The translations under genes and the position numbers were made by a program. A stretch of 53,540 nucleotides of DNA from Nemertoderma westbladi (lineage: Eukaryota > Xenacoelomorpha > Nemertodermatida > Nemertodermatidae). The stretch spans positions 1-53,540 of the forward strand of contig JAUCBJ010008329.1 in assembly GCA_032718475.1 (NCBI GenBank). Direction: 5' to 3'. Numbering within the stretch: position 1 is the stretch's first letter; each line of letters starts with the position of its first letter. Below, one piece after another: positions 1 through 9,920 of this stretch. Below the pieces are notes generated by a model that was not told where the DNA came from, did not search any database, and saw nothing but the letters and a program-made list of their open reading frames with translations.

Positions 1-756
1 ATATGTTATGTCCCTGTGTATTATAGTCATGCTGCTGTACCGATATAGGCCTACCCACTTCCTGCCTACCTACCGGTATGTACTCCGCGGCTTCTGGGTT
101 TAATCCCATCATTCGCGCTACCCTATCGCCTACTCTATCTCTCCCAGCATGGCCTATAATAGTATGTGCAGTAAGGCCTACAGTATGTCCTGCAGTCTGC
201 ATGTGCCCTTTCGAACCGAAGTTTAATCTTCGCGAATCTCGAATCTCCCGGCGACTACCGTACTCTCGATCGGCAGCTATATCCCGTCGGGAAGCTTCTC
301 TTCGATCCCCTCTCCTGTTCTTGACTTTATATCGGTACATCCTGTACCCCTCTCTTGGTGTGCGGTGCGTTTCTCCGGGGCGACGGCAATCTCCCGAAGT
401 TCGACCCCACTGACTCCCTAACTCCATCTCTACTGTCGACGGCTCGCTATCCGTTCTCGCACTCCTATCGTTCGTGGCGACACTTCTTCTACTATCTTCT
501 CTTTTCTTTTCAGTGCAGTATTCCCGCTCATAAGATCTCTCGTCGACCTCCCGGTTAAACTCCACTGCTTTTCTTTCCTCTTCTGATCAGGCTCGACGCT
601 TCGTCCGCCCTCTCGCGACGTCAACCTGCCCCTCTCTGCTCGATCGCACGCCGCTGGGGATACTCGCAATCCCCCTATTACTCTCCGTCGCCGGGTGTTG
701 CGGTTTACCTAGCTCGGCCCGCGCATTATCCACCGACGCCTGTGGGACACACTCTG

Positions 757-870
757 CCCCCCCCCCCCCTCGCCACTAACTTCTCGTTGTGGGGCTCCTG
801 TAGCCCCCCCCCCCACTCGCCACTGACCTCTCATTGCGGGACTCCTGTAGCCCCCCCCCCCCACTCGCCA
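757..870. repeat. 47-bp tandem repeat with C-runs
   Basis: About 2.5 copies of a 47-bp unit, each made of a run of 10-12 C, then CTCGCCACT, then a C/T-rich stretch ending CTCCTGTAG. The CTCCTGTAG words start 47 bases apart. Copy ends are blurred by differing C-run lengths. Confidence 0.7.
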
Positions 871-974
871 TATCTTACTTCACTATCTCTTACTTCGTCT
901 CTGCACCCCTCTCTAGTCGATGCACTGTCTCTACTATGGCTGGGTCTATTCACCCTCGCCTCTCTCTCTACTAC

Positions 975-1125
975 TGCGTGGCCTATCAGGCCCACCTCGG
1001 GTTGGCTCAACCCCGCTACCTCCTGCCTACCAACTACGTGGCCTACCAGGCCGCCGTCGGGTTGGCTCAACACCTGCCACTTCCTGCCTACTAACTACGT
1101 GGCCTACCAGGCCGCCGTCTGCCGG
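975..1125. repeat. 60-bp tandem repeat
   Basis: About 2.5 copies of a 60-61-bp unit carrying GTGGCCTACCAGGCC and GGGTTGGCTCAA. A diverged piece of the same words (CACTTCCTGCCTAC) occurs near position 56, so the repeat may once have been more widespread in this GC-rich block. Confidence 0.65.
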
Positions 1126-2910
1126 GCTATACACGTCTGACACGTTCACATTAATAGCACCATTCCCAATATTATTTGTTAAATCAATTAAATTATTAGA
1201 ATTTGAAACGGGATTATTATTTAAATTATTTAAATTAGAATTATTATTATTTTCAAAATTTAAATTATTATTCGAATTATTTGAATTATTCTGAATATTT
1301 GAATTAATGTTATTATTTGAATTTAAGTTTAAATTACTACGACCAGGTAAAATATTATCTGCTGCAATAAAGGGATTAGGGTTATCTACTACGGTACTAT
1401 TAATATTAACTACTTCTAACGTACTACTACTACCCCCCCCCCCCCCCCCGCCCGTACGGCTACACCAGTTCTGGTTCTCTCGCCCGGTGCCTGTAAGTGG
1501 GGTCTCACTCTCTGATAGTTCCAACCGCGCCAGTTCTAGTCGGCGCCGCTCCAGTTTGGCTTGATATTGCGTAAGCCTCTCTAGCTCGGGCACGCAAATC
1601 ATCCCGCACACGCTTACTCCTCTATTTCTCTCTCTCGTGTACTCTGCTCGGCCAACTCTGCCCCTCTCGCAACCGTCTCAAACCGCCTCGCCGGCTCGCT
1701 CATCTCCCGCTCTCTACACTCCTCGGCTCCTCTCTCTACACCCCTCGGCTCTCTCTCTACACCCCCTCGCCCACTCTCCTTCTCCCTCCAACAATGCGGT
1801 TTCCTCCCTCAGTCGCCTCTCTAACTCTTTCTGCTCATGTCGCCACCATTATCTAATTTATACGCTCAGATTTATCTCCCGCACCCTTCTTTCTTTTTTG
1901 CAGAGGATGTAGCGAACTTCTCTTGTAGCGACTTATCGGTTGCGACGGACTCCCTCCGCCTGCCCCTCCTACTGACCTTCCCCCGCCTCCCGGAACTTCC
2001 TCCGACCGACGAGACCGAATCCTCGGGGCTAACCTCGGATTCGCCCTCCTGCAGGTCTCCTCCAACCCACTAATTTTGCTCCCCGGGCATCGACTAAGTA
2101 TAGCCCTATGTACACTACACTAGGCTGCATACCCTTACACTCCCATAGTTCAATCAGTTCGCTGGCAACCCCTCTCGCTCTCTCGCTGGCTAGTTCTTGC
2201 TGCCTAAAACGCACTAGGTAAGCAAGATATCTGTTCGACTCACCTAGCCGCTTTTCTAACTTTACCTCGTCTAGTTCTGCTCCCTCCTTAGATTCCCTCA
2301 ACTGTTCCCTCGTGGCATTGTAAGCCCGTCGGAATCGGTCGCTAACTCCGACGTCCTCGTCGCCGACATCCCCTCTTGCTCTCCGTGTCCAGCGTCGTAC
2401 CGGCGGCTCCACCGTCGCCGTTCCGGTGGGCCATCCGCCGCCATCCGCCGTACCTGTGGCTGGCCGGCGACATCGGCACGTCGACCGCCGCTGTGTGTCG
2501 ACTCGTCTCTTTCCCCTCTCGACTCGTCTTTCCCTCCTCTCGACTCGTCCTCTGGTTGTAGACGGCCCCCCTCATCTTCGGTTACTGGGTCGCCCGTTAT
2601 CGATGGGTCCGGCGTCGTGGGTTTATACCGTCTCGTCGCGGCCTCGCGGATCGTTAGATCACCGTCCGGGGTCCGCGGCGGTGTCGTCTTTCCTTCTTGG
2701 CTCATCTTTATCTCTGGTGGCTGGCAGCCACAGTCTGTCAGGGCAGTTGGTTGGATCTAGTTCTATCACTGTGACGGGATCCGTGGACCCCGATTTATCC
2801 GTGTGGGTTTTCCTATCTACGCGTCCCCGCCGTGTGTGTGTGAAAAGGTTCTTTAAGGGTTCCAAAGTTCTTGGTTGATATGAAGATATGGTAATATGAT
2901 ATAAGCACAA
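1027..2910 (-). pseudogene. gag-like coiled-coil ORF remains, minus strand
   Basis: Reading the minus strand from about 2910 down to 1027 gives overlapping open frames that look like one decayed protein. The upstream part (2705-2298) is rich in Pro, Arg, Asp and Glu. Next come Arg/Glu-rich heptad-like stretches predicted to be coiled coil (2412-2029, and again near 1600-1500 around LERRRLELARLELSE). Last is an Asn-rich low-complexity tail (1450-1150). The frame changes several times. No reverse transcriptase, protease or zinc knuckle is visible. The order charged N-terminus, coiled coil, low-complexity linker would suit the gag of an LTR element lying on the minus strand and running off the left edge. 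A decayed host gene is possible. A poly-C run at about 1434-1449 becomes a Gly run in this frame. Confidence 0.35.
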
Positions 2911-3850
2911 TTAATCAGGGTTAAAGATGTACCGGTAAATAGGTATTACATATAATGGCGGAAGCGGACGGTGATAGAAGTCACCGTTCCACCCTACTGA
3001 ACTGACTGAGTAAACTGAGCAAGTAACACAGTTACCGGTAATATATATTGCACGGTTGGCCGCATTATCCTACTCAGCCGATGCCTCCCCCCCATTGGCT
3101 AATAACCCTGTTGTCGCCCTTTGCCTCTCCTGGAGGGTTTCCCTTTGCCCTGTTACTCTCTCTCTCTTTCAGGGGTGTAACCCCTGACCCCTATTGTGCG
3201 TGTGTTCTCTAGGGCCTATTGTCCCCGTTTACTGGGGTGACACGAGGTTGATTGGTAATCAACCTCGTGCTCCCAATATTGCTTAGAGGCGCTCTTTCCC
3301 ACTTTATGGGGGTTTGGTGAGGCGGAATTGAATCCGCTCACATACCGAGGACACCAGGGCAATATACATTGCTGGCTAGAGATAGAGATGCCAGCATATT
3401 AGCTCATCTCAGGGGGAAGCTAGCATAAGGCCAGGGGGAAAAGGGATTGGCCAGGGAACAGATCAACCAATGATGGGGTGGTTTACCATTAATTATCGCG
3501 CATTCATTGGTAGGCCAAACATAGGTAAGAATGTGTATCCCATGTAATAATATATAACCATTACTCTGTTAATTGTGCCTCAGTTGGCTATATTGAGTGT
3601 AGAAGTCAGATGGTTTTTTAAAGGTCGTCGACCATCATTGTTACTGCTATTATTATATCACTGATTGTGCTTCATAGATCTGATATTACGAACAACTGTA
3701 ACTATAATCTCAGTTATTTTACCGGCCTTCGGCCTTTCAGCATCCTAACAGCGTTTCAGTAGCCTAACAGATGTTGCGACGAGTATTTACCACACGACTC
3801 AAAATACACACACACTGGTCGGGATCCTCGCCAACTCGGATCCCGTCACA
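2770..3850. mobile_element. 1.08-kb unit with 14-bp terminal inverted repeats
   Basis: TGTGACGGGATCCG at 2770-2783 recurs as its exact reverse complement at 3837-3850. The unit begins TG and ends CA, as LTRs do. The right end abuts recognisable L2-like reverse-transcriptase coding sequence, so 3850 is a true insertion boundary. No direct flanking duplication was found, and no convincing primer-binding site. Two readings remain: an LTR (solo, or the 5' LTR of the minus-strand gag-like remains), or a small DNA transposon. No gene is visible inside. The interior holds local inverted words such as GAGGTTGATTGGTAATCAACCTC (3242-3264). Confidence 0.5.
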
Positions 3851-4131
3851 CAGCTAGATATTCTTGAACATGAAATTGGCATCGAAGTTCTGGCTTTGGA
3901 GTGGTTTCGTTCATATCTGTCACAACGTTCACAGAGAGTACGCATTGGGGAATCATATTCTTGTCTGCTTGACCTACAGTATGGGTTGCCAGGGCTCTGT
4001 TCTGGGGCAACTACTTTTCCGCATATATACCCGATCTCTCTATCTGCAGTCGGACAACTCTACCACTTCTATATGCAGACGATACACAGCTCTATATTAT
4101 TTTTAGATATTACAAAGTATTAAATGATGCC
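3851..4131 (+). pseudogene. L2-like LINE reverse-transcriptase fragment, piece 1
   Basis: Frame-shifted translation gives, in order, EWFRSYLSQRSQRVRIG, then a box with QGSVLG, then LYADDTQLY at about 4069-4095. This order and wording match the palm of L2/CR1-group LINE reverse transcriptases. The copy needs at least two frame changes and is dead. It is cut on the left by the 2770-3850 unit. On the right it is cut at about 4131 by an unrelated ORF. Its continuation is recognisable at 5198-5400 and probably at 13805-14286. Confidence 0.8.
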
Positions 4132-4133
4132 AT

Positions 4134-5201
4134 ATGCCAGGAAGGGAATTAATTAATGAATTATGTCAACGATTTCCTCAAGCAACTCCTATGTTTGCAT
4201 CAACCACATCTAAAAAACCTGTTTCGATTGCGGGTAGCAGCAATATATCTCCTATCCACGATGTGACGGAGCACAGGTTTGTCAATCCAGATAAGTTTAT
4301 ACCGCCAAGAGCAACGTCATCGCCTATTCCGAAGGTAAAGGTGAGTAACCCACCAATTACGGACCGTAGTAGTTTGTTAGCTGGGCCTACATTAGTGACA
4401 ACTAAACAGGTGAGCCAACCTTTGTCATCTAAACCTGTCACGTACTGCGTGAACCCAATTGTATTTAGACCAACAAGGCCTTTAGATTCAAATGCCCTTC
4501 TGCGACCACTCACTCAGTTTACATCGAAATCTACGACTTCGAGGAAGACTTGCGAGCCTACCGAACAGCGGAGACCTGTAGATCTGCGACCACTCACTCA
4601 GTTTACATCGAAATCTACGAGTTTGAGGAAGACTTGCGAGCCTACCAAACAGTGGAGACCTGTAGATCCGTGACCATTCACTCAGTTTACATCGAAATCT
4701 ACGACTTCGAGGAAGACTTGCGAGCCTACCGAACAGCGGAGACCTGAAGATAATGTTCCGAAACGAAGTGTTAGAATTCGGACAATGCAACGGACGCAAA
4801 CACGTCGGCCACCGTATCCGGGTGATAGTGACACTTCAAGTGAATCGGACTACCCTGAGCGTGAAGTATTTAGAACAGGTGCGGTTGATGAATGCAAACG
4901 TGAGCGTTCAACCAACTCCTTTATAAACAATCCTCCACAAAACACACCAACACAGAAAGCGCTACAACCAACAGAAACGATCAGTACTCAGCAACTCGTT
5001 GAACTAATGCGACCTGTTGTTAACAAGTTGGCATAGATCGAGGAACGTTTGGAGGAAGCTCAAACGGACAACTCGAGAATAAATACGGAATTCGAACACA
5101 CCAGACACCCGAAGGACACAAGCATACCGGATCCGCCAAGGGCGGTACCCTCAGAGAATATTCCGTATCAGAAAAGACGTTCAGGCAGAATGCTTCAATA
5201 G
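4134..5201 (+). pseudogene. Unknown ORF with 28-codon repeats, two stops
   Basis: One reading frame of 356 codons, broken only by TGA at 4671-4673 and TAG at 5034-5036. The product is unrecognised. It is Pro/Ser/Thr/Arg-rich and hydrophilic, with no signal peptide or membrane segment. Three 84-bp tandem repeats (starting 4503, 4587 and 4671) encode RPLTQFTSKST plus a Cys-containing basic tail. The TGA falls on the first codon of repeat three, where repeats one and two have CGA, a typical C-to-T decay. The region after 5037 has a short Glu-rich helix-like stretch. It sits inside the L2 copy, so it arrived as an insertion. It could be the gag-like ORF of an unknown retroelement or a captured gene. 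The ATG at 4134 follows an in-frame stop at 4125. Confidence 0.55.
4503..4750 (+). repeat. 84-bp in-frame tandem repeat, three copies
   Basis: Three copies with an exact 84-bp period (28 codons), each starting at the CGACCACTCACTCAG word (TGACCATTC in copy three). Copies differ by a few substitutions, so the frame is kept throughout. It lies inside the 4134-5201 ORF. Confidence 0.9.
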
Positions 5202-5400
5202 AAAGCTGTCTCGTATTGCATGAATATATTTTGACAGAGGATGCATGAATGTATTTTAAAAATAAATACAGAGAAAACTGAATTTATTTTGCTCCAAACC
5301 TCGTTTGGCCCCTAAGTTGAAATGCCTGTAATTAAGATCGGCAGTGACACAGTGGTTTGTATGGCATACATTTGGTTTTAAAACAGAGGCACAGAGGCAG
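5198..5400 (+). pseudogene. L2-like LINE fragment, piece 2
   Basis: Frame-shifted translation includes IESC, then HECILKINTEKTEFILL. The KINTEKTEF word is the conserved segment that follows the YADD box in L2-like reverse transcriptases. It resumes where piece 1 (ending near 4131, encoding VLNDAI) stopped, which supports insertion of the 4134-5201 ORF into one L2 copy. It decays with stops after about 5330. Confidence 0.7.
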
Positions 5401-5617
5401 CCTAACAGATAGATATCGTTATGGCTGATAATTATTGAATAAAGCGTCATTACCTAACTTTAATATATCTATATTTATTAATAATAATGTACTAAATGTA
5501 CCTATCTATGATCTACTCTACACTACTTAGTACTGGGTAAGCACAATTAACATAATACTATCAATCATCAAGTTAACCAGCAGTCTCTGGTATTTTTGAG
5601 TTTGTTTGCTATTTCGT

Positions 5618-6235
5618 TTAAGTTATTTCCTCAAGGGCATACATTTTGCTGAAATGGCTCCTAATTTTAGTTATAAATACTTTGTATGACTTGAGCTCAC
5701 GGATATTTTTATCTAAGGAATTCCACAGTCGGGTGCTGCTTACCATTACGCTGTTGTACCCGAAAAGTGTATTTGTTTTTGGAATTTTAATACAAGAAGT
5801 TCTCTTATTTATATTATCGTTCTTTATTCCATAGTTTTGTAGGAAAGGTAAGCTAAGATTTTTAAACGGTGTCGATAGATCGTAAAAATATTTATAGTAG
5901 TATTTTAATGCATAGTAATTCCTAAGTGCTTGTAAATGTGGTAATTTTGCTTGTGAACATAGTTCTGTCCCTGTAGCGTCTCTAATTTTTTTGCAGTAAA
6001 CGGTGCGTAATCCGTAATTTTGTATTTTATCTAGCTCGTATAGTATGTTCTTGTACCCATGTGTTTCGTGAAGTGGAGCGATAATTTCACAGCAGTAGTT
6101 ATGTAATGGCAGAACAGTTGCTTTAAATACAGTAAGTTTTGTGCTTGTTGGTAATTGGCCCTTTATTAGTCTTAGACAGGATACTGCGTGGGTCATTTTT
6201 TCTGTGATTGATTTAATTTGTGGTTTCCAATTTAG
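5618..6235 (-). pseudogene. CR1-like LINE, 3' end only
   Basis: A 192-codon open frame (6196-5618) encodes the C-terminal part of a LINE reverse transcriptase: LTVFKATVLPLHNYCCEIIAP resembles the segment after the palm, and TRLWNSLDKNIRELKSYKVF is the typical RLWNSLP-type C-terminal block of CR1/Jockey-group elements. Everything upstream is missing, as expected of 5' truncation. The left flank 5450-5617 is AT-rich and probably 3' untranslated sequence. The 5' side meets the 63-bp minisatellite at about 6238. Confidence 0.75.
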
Positions 6236-6237
6236 TT

Positions 6238-7400
6238 ATGTTGTAATAAATCCGCCTGCTAATGATTGGTTGATTTAGGGGAGAGTTTAAATACACAATT
6301 ATGCTGTAATAAATCCACCTGCTAATGATTGGTTGATTTAGGGGAGAGTTTAAATACACAATTATGTTGTAATAAATCCGCCTGCTAATGATTGGTTGAT
6401 TTAGGGTAGAGTTTAAATATACAATTATGTTGTAATAAATCCTCGTGCTAATGATTGGCTGATTTAGGGGAGAGTTTAAATATACATTTATGTTGTAATA
6501 AATCCGCACGCTAATGATTGGTTGATTTAGGGGAGAGTTTAAATATACAATTATGTTGTAATAAATCCTCGTGCTAATGATTGGCTGATTTAGGGGAGAG
6601 TTTAAATATTCAATTATGTTGTAATAAATCCTCGCGCTAATGATTGGCTGATTTAGGGGAGAGTTTAAATATACAATTATGTTGTAATAAATCCGCACGC
6701 TAATGAGTGGTTGATTTAGGGGAGAGTTTAAATATACAATTATGTTGTAATAAATCCTCGCGCTAATGATTGACTGATTTAGGGAAGAGTTTAAATATTC
6801 AACTATGTTGTAATAAATCCTCGCGCTAATGATTGGCTGATTTAGGGGAGAGTTTAAATATACAATTATGTTGTAATAAATCCCCTCGCTAATGATTGGT
6901 TGATTTAGGGGAAAGTTTACATATACAATTATGTTGTAATAAATCCTCGCGCTAATGATTGGCTGATTTAGGGGAGAGTTTAAATACCCAATTATGTTGT
7001 AATAGATCCGCCTGCTAATGATTGGTTGATTTAGGGGAGAGTTTAAATACACAATTATGCTGTAATAAATCCGCCTGCTAATGATTGGTTGATTTAGGGG
7101 AGAGTTTAAATATACAATTATGTTGTAATAAATCCGCACGCTAATGAGTGGTTGATTAAGGGGAGTTGTAATAAATCCTCGCGCTAATGATTGACTGATT
7201 TAGGGGAGAGTTTAAATATACAATTATGTTGTAATAAATCCTCGCGCTAATGATTGGCTGATTTAGGGGTGAGTTTAAATATACAATTATGTTGTAATAA
7301 ATCCTCGCGCTAATGATTGGCTGATTTAGGGGAGAGTTTAAATACACAATTATGCTGTAATAAATCTACCCGCAAATGATTGGCTGATATAGGGTGGAAT
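6238..7400. repeat. 63-bp minisatellite, about 18 copies
   Basis: Tandem copies of a 63-bp unit beginning ATGTTGTAATAAATCC and containing ATGATTGGTTGATTTAGGGG and AGAGTTTAAATA. The period is exact from 6238 to about 7130. One copy near 7150-7165 carries a deletion. Since 63 is divisible by 3, the minus strand shows spurious open frames (to 308 codons) that repeat RIYYNIIVYLNSPLNQPII. These are a by-product of the period, not a gene. Each unit holds ATTGG (CCAAT on the other strand). Alternate units differ at CCGCCTGC, CCTCGCGC and CCGCACGC, suggesting higher-order variants. Confidence 0.95.
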
Positions 7401-7524
7401 CCTTTGAAAATCCTCTATTTCGTAAATTGTAGGCTACCAATTGCGGTACTGTTGTACAGTATGTCATTTTCAAATAGGCATCTCATTATATTTCGATAAA
7501 TTATCTAATCGCTTGGGGTGAATA

Positions 7525-7765
7525 TTATTTCAGCCAATCACTAGCGCGAGGATTTAATAACACATAATTTGTGTATTTAAATTCCCTCCTATTCCAGCCA
7601 ATCAATAGCACGAGGATTCAATACACCATAATTGTGTATTTAAACTCTCCCCTAAATCAGCCAATCATTAGCAGGCGGATTTATTACAACATAATTGTGT
7701 AATTAAATTCCTTTCCAAATCAGCCAATCGCTAAGGGGAGGATAAAATCACATAAATGTGTCCAT
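7525..7765. repeat. Inverted outlying copies of the 63-bp minisatellite
   Basis: About 3.5 diverged copies of the 63-bp unit in the opposite orientation (CAGCCAATC, GAGGATTTAATA, TAATTGTGTATTTAAA), separated from the main array by about 120 bp of different sequence (7400-7525). Main array plus inverted copies form a large, asymmetric foldback structure. Confidence 0.85.
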
Positions 7766-7790
7766 TTATATCATCCACTAAAAGGATGTA

Positions 7791-8010
7791 GGACAATTCG
7801 GTCCTCGGACAATTCGGTCCCGGACCGAATTGTCCTGGTCCAATTGCTGGGACCGAATTGTCCTAGTCAGTATCCGGACAATTCGGTCCCGGACAATTCG
7901 GTCCCGGACAATTCGGTCCCGGACAATTCGGTCCCAAAACACAAAATTAATGGGACCGAATTGTCCGGGACCGAATTGTCCGGACCGAATTGTCCGGGAC
8001 CGAATTGTCC
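7791..8010. repeat. 15-bp GGACAATTCGGTCCC array in both orientations
   Basis: Twelve copies of a 15-bp unit. Two forward then two inverted copies occupy 7791-7863. Four forward copies run 7876-7935, followed by a 16-bp spacer and four inverted copies at 7952-8010. The second group is a near-perfect palindrome of about 135 bp that could extrude as a hairpin or cruciform. No gene is present. Confidence 0.95.
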
Positions 8011-8153
8011 TGCTTCCCCCTAAAATAGGAGGAGAAATTAATCAATTTGTGAATAATTATACCCCGTAAATAATAAATCTGCACCCTTTTGGAGGTGAAT
8101 TAAATGTTTTGCGCGTGATTTAATGTAGCAGGGTTTTAAAACCAATGTATGCC

Positions 8154-9261
8154 ATCCCTAGACTTGCAACATCAGCAATCTGCACTGATCTTAGCATAAG
8201 ATCTTTATATGTCTTGGTAAGATCTTGGCAACTTTACTCTATGATCTTAGCAGGGTTGGCAACGATCAGTGCAGATCTTTACAGGATTGGTAAGACCACG
8301 GCTGAGTAAGATCAGTGTAGATCTTTGCAGAATTAATGATATATAACAAAATTCTGCAAAGATCTCAATAGTTCTCAATCATTAAGTAAGCAAAATTTGG
8401 AGCATTCTTCTGTTTGCACTCTGGATTGTTACTATGGGGATATGGCAGTGGGGGATATAGAACTAACCTAACACATCTTACCTACATATCCTACTGTACA
8501 ACTAACACCTACACACCTAACTGCCTAACATTTTCTATTGTCCCTATCTGTATATCTATTGTGTGGTAATGGCTTTATATTTAAGCAGAACAAATTTCAA
8601 TTTGGTTTTAAGGTTAGCCAATTTAACTTTGCATTAATATCAATAAATTTATATTAGATTCATATAAATTAATATAATTACTCTACTTGGCCACCATATT
8701 AGATAATTCATATTGAAGTAGATTTATAAATTTCTTTGTTTCTATACCTATTAATTGATAATTTATAATTAATTATTGATTGATAATTTCTAACTTGATA
8801 TTATCATGATATGATCATGACAAGATCTGAAAAGATCTTCGTATGATATGTAATCTTATGTAAAATGCTATGAAAGAGAGTACTCTGGTCGGTAAAATAC
8901 GGCAAAAAATAATAATCATTGGCCTCTGCCTCTGGTGTATTAAAATTTGGGCAGCCTCAGTATCTGGCCTGATCTTATCCTGATCGTAGTCTGATCATAG
9001 CAGATATAATAGCCATGTTGTTACTTTCCAAGACAATAATTATAATGTTTAATGTAAAAATGGTTTTGATATTTAACAAATAATTGCAACCACACATTCA
9101 ATAAATAAATATTTTTTCAATATTTTGTATATGTAAATTCTGTATAATCATTCTATGATCATAGCAGATTTGCAATGTATTATGATCAGTGCAGATGAAT
9201 CAAGCACATAGCATGATCCGTATAGATCTTGGCAGATTCGTAAAGTCACTCGTCTAGGGAT
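8154..9261. mobile_element. 1.1-kb non-autonomous DNA transposon with GATC subterminal repeats
   Basis: ATCCCTAGAC at 8154-8163 is mirrored by GTCTAGGGAT at 9252-9261. Just inside each end lies a cluster of imperfect repeats of the form GATCTTnGCAGAT / GATCAGTGCAGATC (8190-8375 and about 8815-9240). The middle (8400-8800) is AT-rich with no ORF. Terminal inverted repeats plus subterminal transposase-site-like arrays indicate a non-autonomous DNA transposon. The target duplication is not resolved, so the superfamily is unknown. Confidence 0.6.
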
Positions 9262-9900
9262 AGGTTTGCATTCAATCGCCACGTACAATAATATCGGCCT
9301 AATTATAGACTCACAAGTCGGTGTAATAGTTAGGGAATCATTTTGTTGATCTTCGGCAAGTGACAAAAATAAAGCGTTATTTGAGTAAAGATTGCTTGGA
9401 AACTTTAATATATATATATATATATTTATTGACTGATATGGATGGTTATTCACAATTTATACAATATTAAATATAATATAGCTAATAATAAATATATCAT
9501 ATAGTAAATATAGCTAATACGTAATACCGAACAAATGAACAATCAAATAATTAAATTATCACGGCAAGGAAATCAGTCCAATTTATGAGTTACCTTTACA
9601 GTAGTACAGTATCTAAACGTGGTTCATATAATTAATAATATTAAATAATTAATGTAAATAAATTCGATCTACTTAAATACGTATAATTAGCACAATATTA
9701 ATTTTAACTTCATTCAACTAATTATCAGGGTAATACTATGTTTCCTATAATAATAATACTTAAATACCAAAAATTAGAATTCATTAATTTTGTTGTTCTG
9801 GGTCTTCAATTGTAAGTCAATTTTATTAGTCATCTTAGGTACAGTATAAAATGAGCACTGTAAAATCAAATTTCGATCGCACCTATTGCACTAATAAATA
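9262..9900. other. AT-rich stretch without genes
   Basis: No coding potential was seen. It contains an (AT)n microsatellite at about 9408-9426 and many TAA/TTA words. It separates the GATC-repeat element from the 3' end of the minus-strand LINE. Confidence 0.6.
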
Positions 9901-9920
9901 TTACTAATAATAATAATAAA
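9895..9920 (-). repeat. TTA/TAA-repeat 3' tail of LINE
   Basis: The minus-strand LINE ends in a short run of ATT/TTA triplets (plus strand ACTAATAATAATAATAAATAAA). Simple triplet tails instead of poly(A) are known for I-group LINEs. Confidence 0.5.

Noticed and set aside
742-1294. Plus-strand Pro/Ser-rich ORFs in the first kilobases
   Set aside because: They are produced by C-runs and CT-rich tandem repeats. The minus strand has better coding character (coiled coil).
1880-1912. Splice acceptor-like TTCTTTCTTTTTTGCAG on the plus strand
   Set aside because: It lies in generally CT-rich DNA with no matching exon on the plus strand.
6213-7139. 308-codon open frame on the minus strand with a 21-residue repeat
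   Set aside because: The 63-bp period is divisible by three, so one stop-free frame stays open through every unit. No start context, domain or similar frame in the inverted copies. It is a product of the satellite.
6238-7400. CRISPR-like array
   Set aside because: Units are contiguous with no unique spacers, and the DNA is clearly eukaryotic.
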